This document shows, piece by piece, positions 1 through 9,273 of a stretch of 64,000 bases of DNA. A program made the translations under genes and the position numbers. The notes under the pieces are model-generated. The model saw nothing but the letters and a program-made list of their open reading frames with translations, was not told the DNA's origin and searched no databases. The stretch's first letter is position 1, and each line of letters begins with the position of its first letter. Origin of the DNA: UBA11891 sp049890035. GTDB lineage: Bacteria > Bacteroidota > Bacteroidia > Flavobacteriales > Flavobacteriaceae. The stretch is taken from assembly GCA_049890035.1 (NCBI GenBank), contig JBMHCG010000029.1, forward strand, positions 90,333 through 154,332, in the 5' to 3' direction.

Positions 1-188
1 TCATATCCCATTTGTTTCAGCTTGATCAACGTGCCTTCCGGATCTTCTGCCATAGCATCTCTAACGGTAAACAATTGCAGTCCTATTTTATATCGTTTGT
101 TTGTGAAACCACCCAATGCATAGGCCCCCGTACAGGTAGTTCCGGCTACTATCAAGCTGCTATTTTGAAGAAATTTGCGTCGTTGCAT
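1..188 (-). CDS. Sugar phosphate isomerase/epimerase-like TIM-barrel protein, N-terminal part only
   Basis: The ATG lies at 188-186 on the minus strand and the frame stays open to the window edge, so only about 62 N-terminal residues are visible. They begin MQRRKFLQNSS, a twin-arginine-like export signal, followed by a short hydrophobic stretch and then YKIGLQLFTVRD, which is the first beta strand of AP-endonuclease-2 type TIM barrels (IolE/sugar isomerase family). A second member of this superfamily is encoded at 5363-6349 (YKMKIGVQTWSFR), so the window holds two paralogues. Export by Tat is inferred from the RRKFL motif. The substrate cannot be told from this fragment. Confidence 0.8.
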   Translation of the reverse strand, partial: MQRRKFLQNSSLIVAGTTCTGAYALGGFTNKRYKIGLQLFTVRDAMAEDPEGTLIKLKQMGY

Positions 189-256
189 AGATCATATTTT
201 AGTGAAAAATATAAAAATAAGGTTGAAAGGATAGTACTTTGAGCAAATAAAGAAAG

Positions 257-292
257 TTAAACTCCCAGCTGCTACAGCGGCTGGGAGTTTAA
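257..292 (-). terminator. Perfect 13-bp inverted repeat downstream of trpB2
   Basis: Positions 257-269 and 280-292 are perfect 13-bp reverse complements around a 10-nt loop. It lies about 60 nt past the minus-strand stop of the trpB2 gene. Reading minus, the stem is followed by a T-rich but interrupted tract, so it fits a terminator for trpB2. It could also act on both strands. Confidence 0.6.
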
Positions 293-350
293 GCCAAGTG
301 AATCCCAAAGCAGGGTGGCTGGCTCTTGCTGTCCCAGGCACATTAATGCA

Positions 351-1713
351 TCAGGGAATCTGTGGCGTATCTAGTTTTGCCAATGAAGCTTGAATTTCAG
401 CCTCACTTAACTCGTGTTTCACAATTTTCCCATCAAAATAATCTTGATAGGCTTTCATATCAAAATTGCCGTGTCCACATAAATTGAAAAGAATGGTTTC
501 CGACTTGCCTTCTCGCTTGCAACGTTCGGCTTCTGCAATTGCTGTAGCAATGCCGTGTGTGGCCTCCGGTGCGGGAATGATGCCTTCTGCTTGCGCAAAT
601 GTCACCCCAGCATCAAACACTTCCAAATTGTCGTGTGCTCTGGCTTCGATGAGTTGATCTTTGAGTAATTGACTTACAATAACACCCGCTCCATGATAAC
701 GCAATCCACCGGCATGGATTGGAGCAGGAACAAAATCATGACCTAGGGTGTACATCGGGAGTAATGGTGTCATACCTGCTGTATCGCCAAAATCATACCG
801 AAAGACACCCTTTGTCAACTTTGGGCAAGAAGCAGGTTCACTGGCAATACACCGAATGGACTTGCCTTCGTCAAAATTTAATCTTAGAAATGGAAAAGCC
901 AATCCTGCAAAGTTGGATCCGCCTCCAAAGGGAGCAATCACAACATCCGGAAGATCACCAGCAATTTCCATCTGTTTGATGGCTTCCTGGCCAACAATTG
1001 TTTGATGGAGTTTCACGTGATTTAGAACACTCCCTAAGGCGTATTTTGTCGTCTCATTTTGTACGGCACTTTCTATAGCTTCTGAAATAGCAATTCCCAG
1101 GGATCCTGTTGTATCTGGATGTTCTGAAAGGATTTTCTTTCCAATTTCAGTCGCCGCAGAGGGAGAAGGGTGAACCGTTGCTCCCCAGGTATTCATCATG
1201 ACCTTTCGATAGGGTTTGTGATCAAAGGATAGTTTGACCATATATACTTCACATTCAATACCAAAGTGTTGACAAGCAAAGCTCAGTGCACTACCCCATT
1301 GTCCAGCACCAGTTTCGGTGGTGATTTTTTTAACCCCCCTCCATTTTATTGTAGTATGCTTGGGGAACAGCGGTGTTGGGTTTGTGCGACCCTGTTGGGC
1401 TGGTACCCTCATATTTGTAATAAATTTTGGCTGGTGTGTCAAGTACTTTTTCGAGGTTATGGGCTCGATACATCGGTGTGGGTCGCCACAGGGAATAGAT
1501 GTGTCTCACCTCATCTGGGATGGCCACATACTTGTCGGTGGTAACTTCTTGTTTGATGAGTTCCATTGGAAACAGGGGAGCCAAAGCCTCTGGACCGATA
1601 GGTTCTTTTGTTGCTGGGTGAAGCGGTGGTAAAGGCTTGTTCGGCATATCCGCTACAATGTTATACCACTGTTCTGGGATGTCTTTTTCTTCTAAGAGAA
1701 TTTTTCGTTGCAT
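351..1713 (-). pseudogene. trpB: Tryptophan synthase beta chain-like TrpB2, single-base frameshift
   Basis: Two overlapping frames (1713-1330, then 1442-351) together give one protein of about 454 residues, the usual TrpB2 length. The first carries the PLP-lysine motif GSHKPNTA and ends at NKMEGG-stop. The second resumes at GVKKITTETGAGQWGSALSF, the TrpB2 signature (TrpB1 has GAGQHG). The break is at a run of six C on the plus strand (1334-1339, G6 in the mRNA); five G would restore the frame through EGVKKI. TrpB2 enzymes make tryptophan from indole and serine or act on other beta-replacement substrates. No trpA or other trp gene is nearby, which suits the stand-alone TrpB2 type. It may be a real pseudogene or a homopolymer sequencing error. 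Confidence 0.85.
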
Positions 1714-1784
1714 GATTTTATGGTTTTTCTAAGAAATAGTAGATATTAATATATCGAATCTTGGGAAATGATTTCTTCATCCCC

Positions 1785-1813
1785 TTTGATATATAGTTCT
1801 ACTAATATATTTA
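1785..1813 (+). promoter_or_regulatory. Bacteroidota-type promoter for the BNR protein gene
   Basis: TTTG at 1785-1788 and TATATTTA at 1806-1813 (7/8 to TAnnTTTG with the last base A) are separated by 17 nt, and the ATG follows 27 nt later. This is a consensus match only. Confidence 0.4.
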
Positions 1814-1840
1814 ATACATTAGAAAAATGAAAAATTTGGA

Positions 1841-4800
1841 ATGATGAAACGAATTGTTTTTTACTTAACTGCGGTAGCAGTGTTGTTTTTATCCTTTGAT
1901 GGATGGGCACAACGCAAAAAAAATAAAGCCACAAAAGATGCTTTAAAAGAAATTCCCCTGGAGGCATTTGAATTTCGATCTGTAGGTCCTGCCTTTTTAT
2001 CGGGTCGTATTGCTGACATTGTTTTTCATCCGAACAACGATAATGTTTGGTATGTGGCAGTGGGCTCGGGAGGTGTTTGGAAAACGGAAAATGCAGGTAC
2101 TACTTGGACCCCTTTATTTGATAAACAGGCTTCTTATTCAACCGGTTGCATCACTCTGGATCCGCAAAATCCTGCAACGGTATGGGTAGGAACGGGCGAG
2201 AATGTCGGGGGTCGTCATGTGGCTTATGGAGATGGCATTTATCGTTCTCAAGACGGGGGTAAAACCTGGCAAAATAGAGGATTAAAAGCCTCTGAACACA
2301 TTTCTAAGATCATTGTACACCCAGACAATTCCAACGTCGTTTGGGTGGCAGCCCAGGGGCCTCTTTGGAACAAAGGGGGAGAACGCGGGGTGTATAAAAC
2401 GACCAATGGTGGCCAAACGTGGAAACGGGTATTGGGGAACAATGAATGGACTGGGGCTACAGACCTTATGATCGACCCAAGAAATCCACAGGTTTTGTAT
2501 GCAGCCACTTGGGATCGACACCGAACCGTTGCCGCTTTGATGGGTGGCGGCCTTGGATCTGGGATACACAAATCCACGGATGGTGGCGAGACCTGGCAAG
2601 CATTGTCCAATGGCTTACCAAAGTCCCATATGGGTAAAATAGGGCTCGCCATTTCTCCACAACAACCCGATGTTATCTATGCTGCCATTGAGTTGGATCG
2701 TACCACTGGTGGTGTCTATCGTTCGGCAGATCAGGGCGCTTCCTGGAAAAAAATGTCCAATGCCGTTTCAGGTGCCACGGGTCCACACTATTATCAAGAA
2801 CTGTATGCCAGTCCACATAAATTTGACCGACTCTATTTGATGAATGTCCGTGTATTGACTTCTGATGACGGTGGTAAAACTTTTGTGCAATTGAAAGAGA
2901 ATAAAAAGCATTCGGACAATCATGTGATGGTGTTTAAAAAAGACGACCCCAATTATTTGATGTTGGGGACAGATGCTGGGATTTACGAAAGTTTTGATTT
3001 GGCTGAAAATTGGCGGTACCACAAAAATTTACCTTTAACACAGTTTTATAAGGTAGCGGTAAATAATGCCGAGCCATTTTATCACATATTTGGTGGAACA
3101 CAGGACAATGGTTCTGCTGGCGGTCCTTCGGCCACTGATGAGCGCGAAGGGATCAGCAACAAGCATTGGTATAAAACCCTATTTGCTGACGGACATCAAT
3201 CAGCAACAGACCCAGAATACAATGATATCATTTATGCAGAGACCCAACAAGGTGGTCTTCATCGTATTGATTTGACAACAGGGGAACAGGTTTTTGTCCA
3301 ACCCCAAGCCGATCTGGGCGATCCACACGAGCGTTTTAACTGGGATGCCCCCATACTGGTTTCACCCCACGACCCTGCAACTTTGTATTTCGCTTCTTAC
3401 CGGGTTTGGAAATCAGAAAATAGAGGCGATGATTGGACCGCCATTTCTGGTGATTTAACGCGCAATGAAGAAAGACTTTCGCTACCGATTATGGGGCGTA
3501 AACAATCCTGGGACAATGCCTGGGATGTTGGGGCGATGTCCAATTACAACACCATCACTTCGCTGAGCGAGTCACCCTTGGTTCAGGGATTGATCTATGC
3601 CGGTACAGACGACGGATATATACAAGTCACCGCCAATGGTGGCCAAGATTGGTCAGCCATTCCTGTCAATCAGCTGGGTCTGCCTGCCCGAAGTTTTGTC
3701 AATGATATCAAGGCTGATTTACACGATCCCAATACAGTGTATGTTGTACTTGACAATCACAAAGAAGGCGATTTTAACCCTTACCTGTACAAGAGTGTTG
3801 ACCGAGGAAAAACATGGACATCACTTTCTAAAAACCTCCCCAAGCGAACTTTGCTATGGCGATTGGTGCAAGATCATGTCAACCAAAATCTATTCTTCTT
3901 GGCCACCGAGTTTGGGGTGTATACCTCATTGGATGGCGGAATTAATTGGCAAAAACTACCCGGTACGCCGAATATGGGCTTTAGAGATTTGGTTATTCAA
4001 AAAAGAGAAAATGACCTGGTGGCCGCATCTTTCGGTCGTGGGTTCTTTGTTTTAGATGATTATAGTGCTTTGCGTGAGATGACCCCTGCTGTGTTGCAAG
4101 AAAAAGGAAAACTCTTTGCTCCCAGACCCGCCAAATGGTATGTACCCAGGAGTAATCTAGGAAACACAGGAGCCGATTTTTACATCGCCAAAAACCCTGA
4201 GTTTGGTGCGGTATTTACCTATCATTTGGCAGGGGATTTTACCACAAAAAAAGCCGCACGTAAAAAACGAGAAAAAACCCTTAACAAAAAAGGAGCTGAT
4301 ATTCCTTTTCCCGGTTATGCAGCTTTGGATGCAGAAAACAACGAAAAAGCGGCGCAAGTTTGGGTGACCATTCAAGACAGTGAAGGGAATGTGATTCGCC
4401 ATTTGCAGCAAAAAGCAAAAAAGGGAACCCATCGAATTGCTTGGAATTTACGTCATGCCAGTACGGCGGCCATCAATCCAGATCGGAAAGCTTCCCGTTG
4501 GAACAGCAGTGGCCCCATGGTCATACCAGGGACCTACTTGGCCCAATTGGCCTTGGAGCAAAATGGGATTGTCACCCCATTGGGAGAAGCGGTTTCCTTT
4601 GCTGTGCGGCCCATTAGAGAAGGCGTGCTAAATGGAGTAGATTTTGCGACTTTAGACAGCTATCGCAAAGCATATACGGAAGTTCAAAGACAGCTGCAAA
4701 TGGTACAGGACAAATTCGACAAGGCTGAGAAAAAGCACAAAGGTCTGATCAAAGCAGCAGCACAAACCCCCTTGAAACCCGGTGCTTTTGCAGCCGATTT

Positions 4801-5095
4801 ACACGCTATTCAACAAGCGATGACGGCTTTAAAAAGACAAGCTGAAGGCAGCCCAGCACGGGAGGAAATAGGGGAGCGCAATCCACCTTCCATCAGAACC
4901 CATCTACGGGCAGCTGCTCGCGGATTGTCTACCACCTATGGTCCAACAGCTTTGCATCGTAAAGGTTTGGAAAAGGCTAAAGCCATGATCAGTACGCTTC
5001 AGCCTGAACTGGAAAAGATTGCACAACAATTACAAGCTCTTGATCAAAAATTAAAGACTGCAGGGGCACCCTATATTCTTGGTCAGGATCGCTAA
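1841..5095 (+). CDS. Exported BNR/sortilin-like beta-propeller protein (1,084 aa)
   Basis: The N-terminus (MKRIVFYLTAVAVLFLSFDG then WAQ) is a signal peptide cleaved after about residue 23. From about residue 45 to 720 the protein carries many Asp-box/BNR repeats of the form SxDxGxTW, for example SQDGGKTW, TTNGGQTW, STDGGETW, SVDRGKTW and SLDGGINW, which fold into one or two large propellers as in VPS10/sortilin-type proteins and family GH74. A Lys-rich stretch lies near residue 800, then a beta-rich region and a C-terminal helical domain (about 950-1075). Family members in Bacteroidota are often annotated as glycosyl hydrolases, but I see nothing that fixes a catalytic activity. No C-terminal sorting domain is evident. 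A second ATG three bases in is an equally good start. A terminator follows at 5114. Confidence 0.88.
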   Translation: MMKRIVFYLTAVAVLFLSFDGWAQRKKNKATKDALKEIPLEAFEFRSVGPAFLSGRIADIVFHPNNDNVWYVAVGSGGVWKTENAGTTWTPLFDKQASYSTGCITLDPQNPATVWVGTGENVGGRHVAYGDGIYRSQDGGKTWQNRGLKASEHISKIIVHPDNSNVVWVAAQGPLWNKGGERGVYKTTNGGQTWKRVLGNNEWTGATDLMIDPRNPQVLYAATWDRHRTVAALMGGGLGSGIHKSTDGGETWQALSNGLPKSHMGKIGLAISPQQPDVIYAAIELDRTTGGVYRSADQGASWKKMSNAVSGATGPHYYQELYASPHKFDRLYLMNVRVLTSDDGGKTFVQLKENKKHSDNHVMVFKKDDPNYLMLGTDAGIYESFDLAENWRYHKNLPLTQFYKVAVNNAEPFYHIFGGTQDNGSAGGPSATDEREGISNKHWYKTLFADGHQSATDPEYNDIIYAETQQGGLHRIDLTTGEQVFVQPQADLGDPHERFNWDAPILVSPHDPATLYFASYRVWKSENRGDDWTAISGDLTRNEERLSLPIMGRKQSWDNAWDVGAMSNYNTITSLSESPLVQGLIYAGTDDGYIQVTANGGQDWSAIPVNQLGLPARSFVNDIKADLHDPNTVYVVLDNHKEGDFNPYLYKSVDRGKTWTSLSKNLPKRTLLWRLVQDHVNQNLFFLATEFGVYTSLDGGINWQKLPGTPNMGFRDLVIQKRENDLVAASFGRGFFVLDDYSALREMTPAVLQEKGKLFAPRPAKWYVPRSNLGNTGADFYIAKNPEFGAVFTYHLAGDFTTKKAARKKREKTLNKKGADIPFPGYAALDAENNEKAAQVWVTIQDSEGNVIRHLQQKAKKGTHRIAWNLRHASTAAINPDRKASRWNSSGPMVIPGTYLAQLALEQNGIVTPLGEAVSFAVRPIREGVLNGVDFATLDSYRKAYTEVQRQLQMVQDKFDKAEKKHKGLIKAAAQTPLKPGAFAADLHAIQQAMTALKRQAEGSPAREEIGERNPPSIRTHLRAAARGLSTTYGPTALHRKGLEKAKAMISTLQPELEKIAQQLQALDQKLKTAGAPYILGQDR

Positions 5096-5113
5096 TTCTT
5101 TTACATAAAATTC

Positions 5114-5143
5114 AAAACCTCTAAGGCAACTTAGAGGTTTTTT
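5114..5143 (+). terminator. Rho-independent terminator after the BNR protein gene
   Basis: A perfect 12-bp stem (5114-5125 with 5130-5141) around a GCAA tetraloop runs into a T tract ending at 5143. It starts 18 nt after the stop codon. Confidence 0.9.
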
Positions 5144-5362
5144 AATGTGTGATAATTTCCTACCAAAAATCTTTTTTAAACAACTTTTCTAGAATAAACA
5201 TTACCAAGACAAGGTTTTTGTATATTTTTTCTTGACATTCACGTTTTGAGCCGATCAGAGCTTACTAATATTAAATTAACAATGATCAAACAATTGACAC
5301 GATTTGATTCTTTTAATACAAACATAAAGCGTACATCTTCGCTTTACCATTGAACACAAACC

Positions 5363-6349
5363 ATGAAGAAAATATTCAAAACTACTTTTGCCGTACTCAT
5401 ACTCCTTGTTTCAGTCCGTTGTAACAATACCCGAATGGCACCTTATAAAATGAAAATAGGCGTACAGACGTGGTCTTTTCGTACCATGGAAGACCAAAGT
5501 CCTTTGGCCATCTTGTCTTACGTTAAAAAATCAGGAGTTCAATATGTTGAACTGATGGGAAACCATGCGGAACCGTTTGCGGGTGCCCCAAAAAATCCAA
5601 TGTCGGATACTACTTACAGGCCTATTTTATACAAACGTTACCGAAAAGAAGTCCTGACCGAAGAAGAGCAAGTTTTGGCTGCAGCATTTGACCAAAAAAT
5701 GGCAGCGTTTAGAAAAGATAAAGCGGCTTGGTACAAAACGGTTGATTATAGCTTATTTGATAGTTTAAAAAACCTGTATGCTGCAGAAGGAATCAAAATA
5801 TTTGCCTTCAAGCCACGCGTTTTTGGAAAAGAGAATAGTGATGCAGCCATTCGATACGGGATGCAAGCAGCCTTAGCTTTGGGTGCAGATCATGTCACCT
5901 TAGAACATCCAGAAGACGATGCCCATACCCAACGCCTTGCAAGCTTGGCAGAAGAGGTTGGAATTGATGTGGCCTATCACGGACACGAACAACAAACCCC
6001 CGTTTTATGGGATACCGCAATTACCCAATCCAAAAGGAATAAAATGAATCTTGATTTTGGACATTATATCGCAGCAGAAAATGAAAATGCGGTCAATTTT
6101 ATTGCTGAAAAAGGTGCTTTTATGGCCAGTATGCATCTCAAAGACCGACAAAAGAAATCCAATGGAGGGGGCAACTTGGCCTGGGGACAAGGTGATACCC
6201 CCATCGGTGATGTGGTTCGAATGATTGCCAAAAACAAATATGAATTTCCCGTTACCATAGAGGTGGAATATGATATGCCAGAGGGATCCGATCCTGTTGC
6301 AGAGGTAAAAAAATGTAAAGCCTATATTGAAAAAGCATTATCGAATTAA
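5363..6349 (+). CDS. Exported sugar phosphate isomerase/epimerase-like TIM-barrel protein
   Basis: 328 residues. A hydrophobic N-terminus (FAVLILLVSV) ends at RCNN; the Cys would be a lipobox Cys but the -1 Arg is atypical, so lipoprotein status is uncertain. The barrel starts at KIGVQTWSFR and continues through YVELMGNHAEPF, VTLEHPEDD, DVAYHGHEQQTP, NLDFGHYI, SMHLKDRQ and VTIEVEYDM. The Glu, His, Asp and Glu residues in these strands match the metal-binding set of xylose-isomerase-like/AP-endonuclease-2 barrels. Relatives act on sugars or inositols, but the substrate is unknown here. It stands alone, with about 270 nt upstream and the LysE gene 48 nt downstream on the same strand. Confidence 0.82.
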   Translation: MKKIFKTTFAVLILLVSVRCNNTRMAPYKMKIGVQTWSFRTMEDQSPLAILSYVKKSGVQYVELMGNHAEPFAGAPKNPMSDTTYRPILYKRYRKEVLTEEEQVLAAAFDQKMAAFRKDKAAWYKTVDYSLFDSLKNLYAAEGIKIFAFKPRVFGKENSDAAIRYGMQAALALGADHVTLEHPEDDAHTQRLASLAEEVGIDVAYHGHEQQTPVLWDTAITQSKRNKMNLDFGHYIAAENENAVNFIAEKGAFMASMHLKDRQKKSNGGGNLAWGQGDTPIGDVVRMIAKNKYEFPVTIEVEYDMPEGSDPVAEVKKCKAYIEKALSN

Positions 6350-6396
6350 CTGCCTTTTACCAAATTAATATTTGACGAATCCATTCATAAGTTCCC

Positions 6397-7015
6397 ATGC
6401 CATTAGACAATTGGATCATTTATATAACTACCGTTTTCATCTTGATGAGTACACCTGGCCCCAGCCATTTGTTAATGCTCTCGAGCAGTGCTCAAAATGG
6501 ATTTAAACTCTCCATTGCTACAGCATTGGGCGATCTTTCAGCCAACCTACTGCAAATGTGCGCTGCAGGCCTTGGAATCGGAACCTTGGTAGTTTCTTCT
6601 ACTAAGGCATTGAATACCGTGAAATGGGTGGGGGTATTTTATTTGATTGGGTATGCTTTATACCTGTTAAAAAGTGCACATTCCAGGAATCTATCGAAAG
6701 GTCAATCCGTTATAAGAAAATCCAACAGAAATTTTTTTTTCAGGGTTTTATAACCGCTGCATCCAACCCAAAAGCAATTTTATTTTTTGCTGCCTTTTTT
6801 CCACAATTTATTTCGTTTGAAGGAAATTTTTGGATACAATTATTGTTTTATCCTTAACCTACTTGATTCTTGATAGCGTATTTTTGTTAGGTTACGGGTT
6901 GATAGCAGATCGATTAGTTTCATTAGTAAACAGTCACTCTCATACTTGGATACATTCAGCTAGTGGTGTTCTTCTATTGATAGCAGCATTGTTTTTGGGG
7001 TTAAAGCAGATATAG
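6397..7015 (+). pseudogene. LysE-family amino acid exporter with two frameshifts
   Basis: Three reading frames join to give one LysE/RhtB-type exporter of about 206 residues. Frame 1 (6397-6753) holds the family N-terminus with STPGPSHLLMLS and helices 1-3. It breaks at a T9 run (6732-6740); a tenth T would continue into FFFQGFITAASNPKAILFF, the family's loop 4 motif. That frame ends at 6857 and the remaining helices lie in a third frame ending at 7015 (IIVLSLTYLILDSVFLLGYG). The second shift fits one missing T in the T5 run at 6826-6830. Both defects are homopolymer shortenings, so sequencing error is as likely as true decay. Intact members export amino acids or homoserine lactones across the inner membrane. 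Confidence 0.8.
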
Positions 7016-7159
7016 AAATGCGGTAAGCTTGTTTGACGAAAGCAAGTCCTTTTTGCCCTCTTGTTTTTGTTTCTTTCAATTTAAAAAACACAAACAACGG
7101 TGCGCATATTGGGTGCTATGTAAATTAAATTTTATATTTACGAATATAATCAGTAAATC

Positions 7160-8551
7160 ATGATAAAAAATATTCTAGGCTCTAGTCTTTTTTTAGCAGT
7201 CATCCTACTTGTTGGTTGTGCCAAGGAAGACCCGGGTAATCCTGTTGATGTTCAATTCGAATTTGATGCCGTCGGTTCGGTATCGGAACAAACTGTGGAA
7301 GAAGCCAAGAAAACAATCAATGGAAAATGGGATGTTAATGCTTCCCCATCGACCTCCAAAAGAAATAGTAGTTGTAATTTCTATGGTGTTGAATTTACAG
7401 AGGATCGCTATGCCTTGCGGTTCGATATTGAAGGATTTGACCCAAATACTGGAGAAAACTTGGACGAGTCCATTTATGCTTACGGACCTTATACTTTGGT
7501 TGAAGGTACTGACGGTAATGTCACTGCTGTAGAACTTTTTGAAACCATAGAAGGTATTGATTACAAGATTGCTACTCTGACAGACATTGTAGTAGAAGAG
7601 AATGCAGGCGAACTCAATGCCGATTTTACTGTAGATTTTAATTTGCCCGATGACATTGCAGAAGATTTCCCTTGCGGGAACCTTTCTGGGGACTACTCAG
7701 CAGATAAAGACGAGCCTGTAGTAAGTGAAGAAGCAGGTAGTGGAAATACCAACTTTGCCAAATTGGTTAATGCCTGGCGATTGACCAGCGTAGAAATCGA
7801 TGGAGAAGAAGAAGATATTGAACTTTTTGTTGCTGAAGATTTTGCTGACTTAGATGAAGAAGCATTATGTGATGAAATATACGGGGCTGTTCTCCCTGAC
7901 GATCCAAATATTGAGGTGGAGGCTTTATATGAACAACTTGAGATTCAAGCCCAAGAAATTTATGCGAATGCTGGTGTTACTATTGATTTGGAAACGGTTA
8001 ATGAAACCCTGGATGCTCTTTGGAGCACGATAAATGATAATTCCACAGAAGAAGAATTTTTGGCTGTCGAAGCACAAGCAGCCGTTATTTATGCTCAATT
8101 AGAAATTGTTGAATCATTAGCATCTGAAATAGAAGCGCTGACTCAGGGGGTTGTAGCAGAAGCTGAGGCAATTTTTGCAGAATATGAAGCAAACCAGCCA
8201 AGTGAAGAAGAGTGGGAAGCATTGGGTGAACAATGTGGGAATGCTATTGAAACAGCAGCAAGAGAACTGGCACAAAGCATTGAGGCTGAAATTGAGGTTA
8301 CTTTCTCTGCATTTGGAACCTATATCTTTGCTGTTTCTATTGATGACGAAACTGTGGCAGTGGATGTAAACGATTGGGAATTCACCAATACCGACCAAAC
8401 ACGTATGTTGGTAGATGGAGAAACAAACCTTATCATAGATAGAATCACAGACACTGAATTACGCATCATTGAAGAAGTAAATGAGACAGATGAAGAAAGT
8501 GGTGATTCAGATGAATACACAGTGGTTTGGAGATTCACTCGTATCAATTAA
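7160..8551 (+). CDS. Acidic surface lipoprotein, two lipocalin-like segments around a helical insert
   Basis: 463 residues. The start MIKNILGSSLFLAVILLVGC is a textbook lipoprotein signal with the lipobox LVGC at residues 17-20. After it the protein is strongly acidic. Residues about 50-180 (GKWDVNASPS, NFYGVEFTEDRYALRF, YGPYTLVE) and 205-225 plus 390-463 (NAWRLTSVEIDGEE, VNDWEFTNTDQTRMLV, YTVVWRFTRIN) look like the beta strands of lipocalin-like or META-type barrels, with a Glu/Ala-rich helical insert (about 225-385) splitting the second. I do not recognise a named family. It is monocistronic, with about 140 nt in front and 250 nt behind, and no terminator hairpin that I can see. Confidence 0.8.
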   Translation: MIKNILGSSLFLAVILLVGCAKEDPGNPVDVQFEFDAVGSVSEQTVEEAKKTINGKWDVNASPSTSKRNSSCNFYGVEFTEDRYALRFDIEGFDPNTGENLDESIYAYGPYTLVEGTDGNVTAVELFETIEGIDYKIATLTDIVVEENAGELNADFTVDFNLPDDIAEDFPCGNLSGDYSADKDEPVVSEEAGSGNTNFAKLVNAWRLTSVEIDGEEEDIELFVAEDFADLDEEALCDEIYGAVLPDDPNIEVEALYEQLEIQAQEIYANAGVTIDLETVNETLDALWSTINDNSTEEEFLAVEAQAAVIYAQLEIVESLASEIEALTQGVVAEAEAIFAEYEANQPSEEEWEALGEQCGNAIETAARELAQSIEAEIEVTFSAFGTYIFAVSIDDETVAVDVNDWEFTNTDQTRMLVDGETNLIIDRITDTELRIIEEVNETDEESGDSDEYTVVWRFTRIN

Positions 8552-8804
8552 TTAACTACTTTACAAATTGTCAACGTTTTAAAGGTTTCCCTGGTGGTTG
8601 GTTTTGGTTATGTCAAATGTTCAATCCCTTTTGAATAAATAGCAACACGACGAGAGATTGGATGCCTATGATGGACTTCAATAAAGATAGCCCGATACAA
8701 ATATTGAATTGCTTCCTTAAAATTTTAATTCAAAGCTTTCCAAAGCAATACGTTTGTTTTGATTATTTCGTAAGAAAACATAATTTTAATAAAAATAGGG
8801 AACA

Positions 8805-9260
8805 ATGGCAGTATTCGATATACAGGTTAACGGACAAGAACATCAAGTAGATGTTGCTCCAAACACCCCCATATTGTGGGTGTTGCGTGACCATCTCCAA
8901 TTGGTAGGAACCAAATATGGTTGTGGGATTGCCCAGTGTGGTGCTTGTACCATTCATCTCAACGGAATGGCTACGCGTGCCTGCCAAATTCAGGTTTCTA
9001 TGGTGGGCAATGCCGAAATCACCACCATCGAGGGTATTTCGAAAACCGGCGACCACCCCGTACAAAAAGCTTGGATAGAAGAAGATGTTCCCCAATGTGG
9101 CTATTGCCAATCCGGTCAGATCATGACAGCTGTTTCACTGCTAAACTCCAATCCCAACCCCACCGAAGCAGATATCGAAAACGGGATGAGCGGCAATATT
9201 TGCCGATGTGGTACATACACTCGAATTCACAAAGCGGTAAAACGCGCGGCAGAATCCTAA
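8805..9260 (+). CDS. iorA: 2Fe-2S small subunit of a molybdenum hydroxylase (IorA type)
   Basis: 151 residues, the usual length for the small subunit of isoquinoline 1-oxidoreductase-like enzymes. The plant-ferredoxin-type cluster motif CGIAQCGACTIHLNG is followed by the distal Cys (TRAC), and the C-terminal domain holds QCGYCQSGQIM and GNICRCGTYTRI for the second 2Fe-2S cluster. It passes electrons from the molybdenum subunit encoded 13 nt downstream to an unknown acceptor. There is no FAD subunit gene, so this is a two-subunit enzyme whose acceptor is probably a periplasmic or membrane cytochrome. It heads the molybdopterin operon. The symbol reflects family, not proven substrate. Confidence 0.93.
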   Translation: MAVFDIQVNGQEHQVDVAPNTPILWVLRDHLQLVGTKYGCGIAQCGACTIHLNGMATRACQIQVSMVGNAEITTIEGISKTGDHPVQKAWIEEDVPQCGYCQSGQIMTAVSLLNSNPNPTEADIENGMSGNICRCGTYTRIHKAVKRAAES

Positions 9261-9273
9261 AAAGTACACGCGT

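Noticed and set aside
8662..8850. Small plus-strand ORF before iorA
   Set aside because: It overlaps the iorA start in another frame, has no recognisable domain and a poor composition. Treated as chance.
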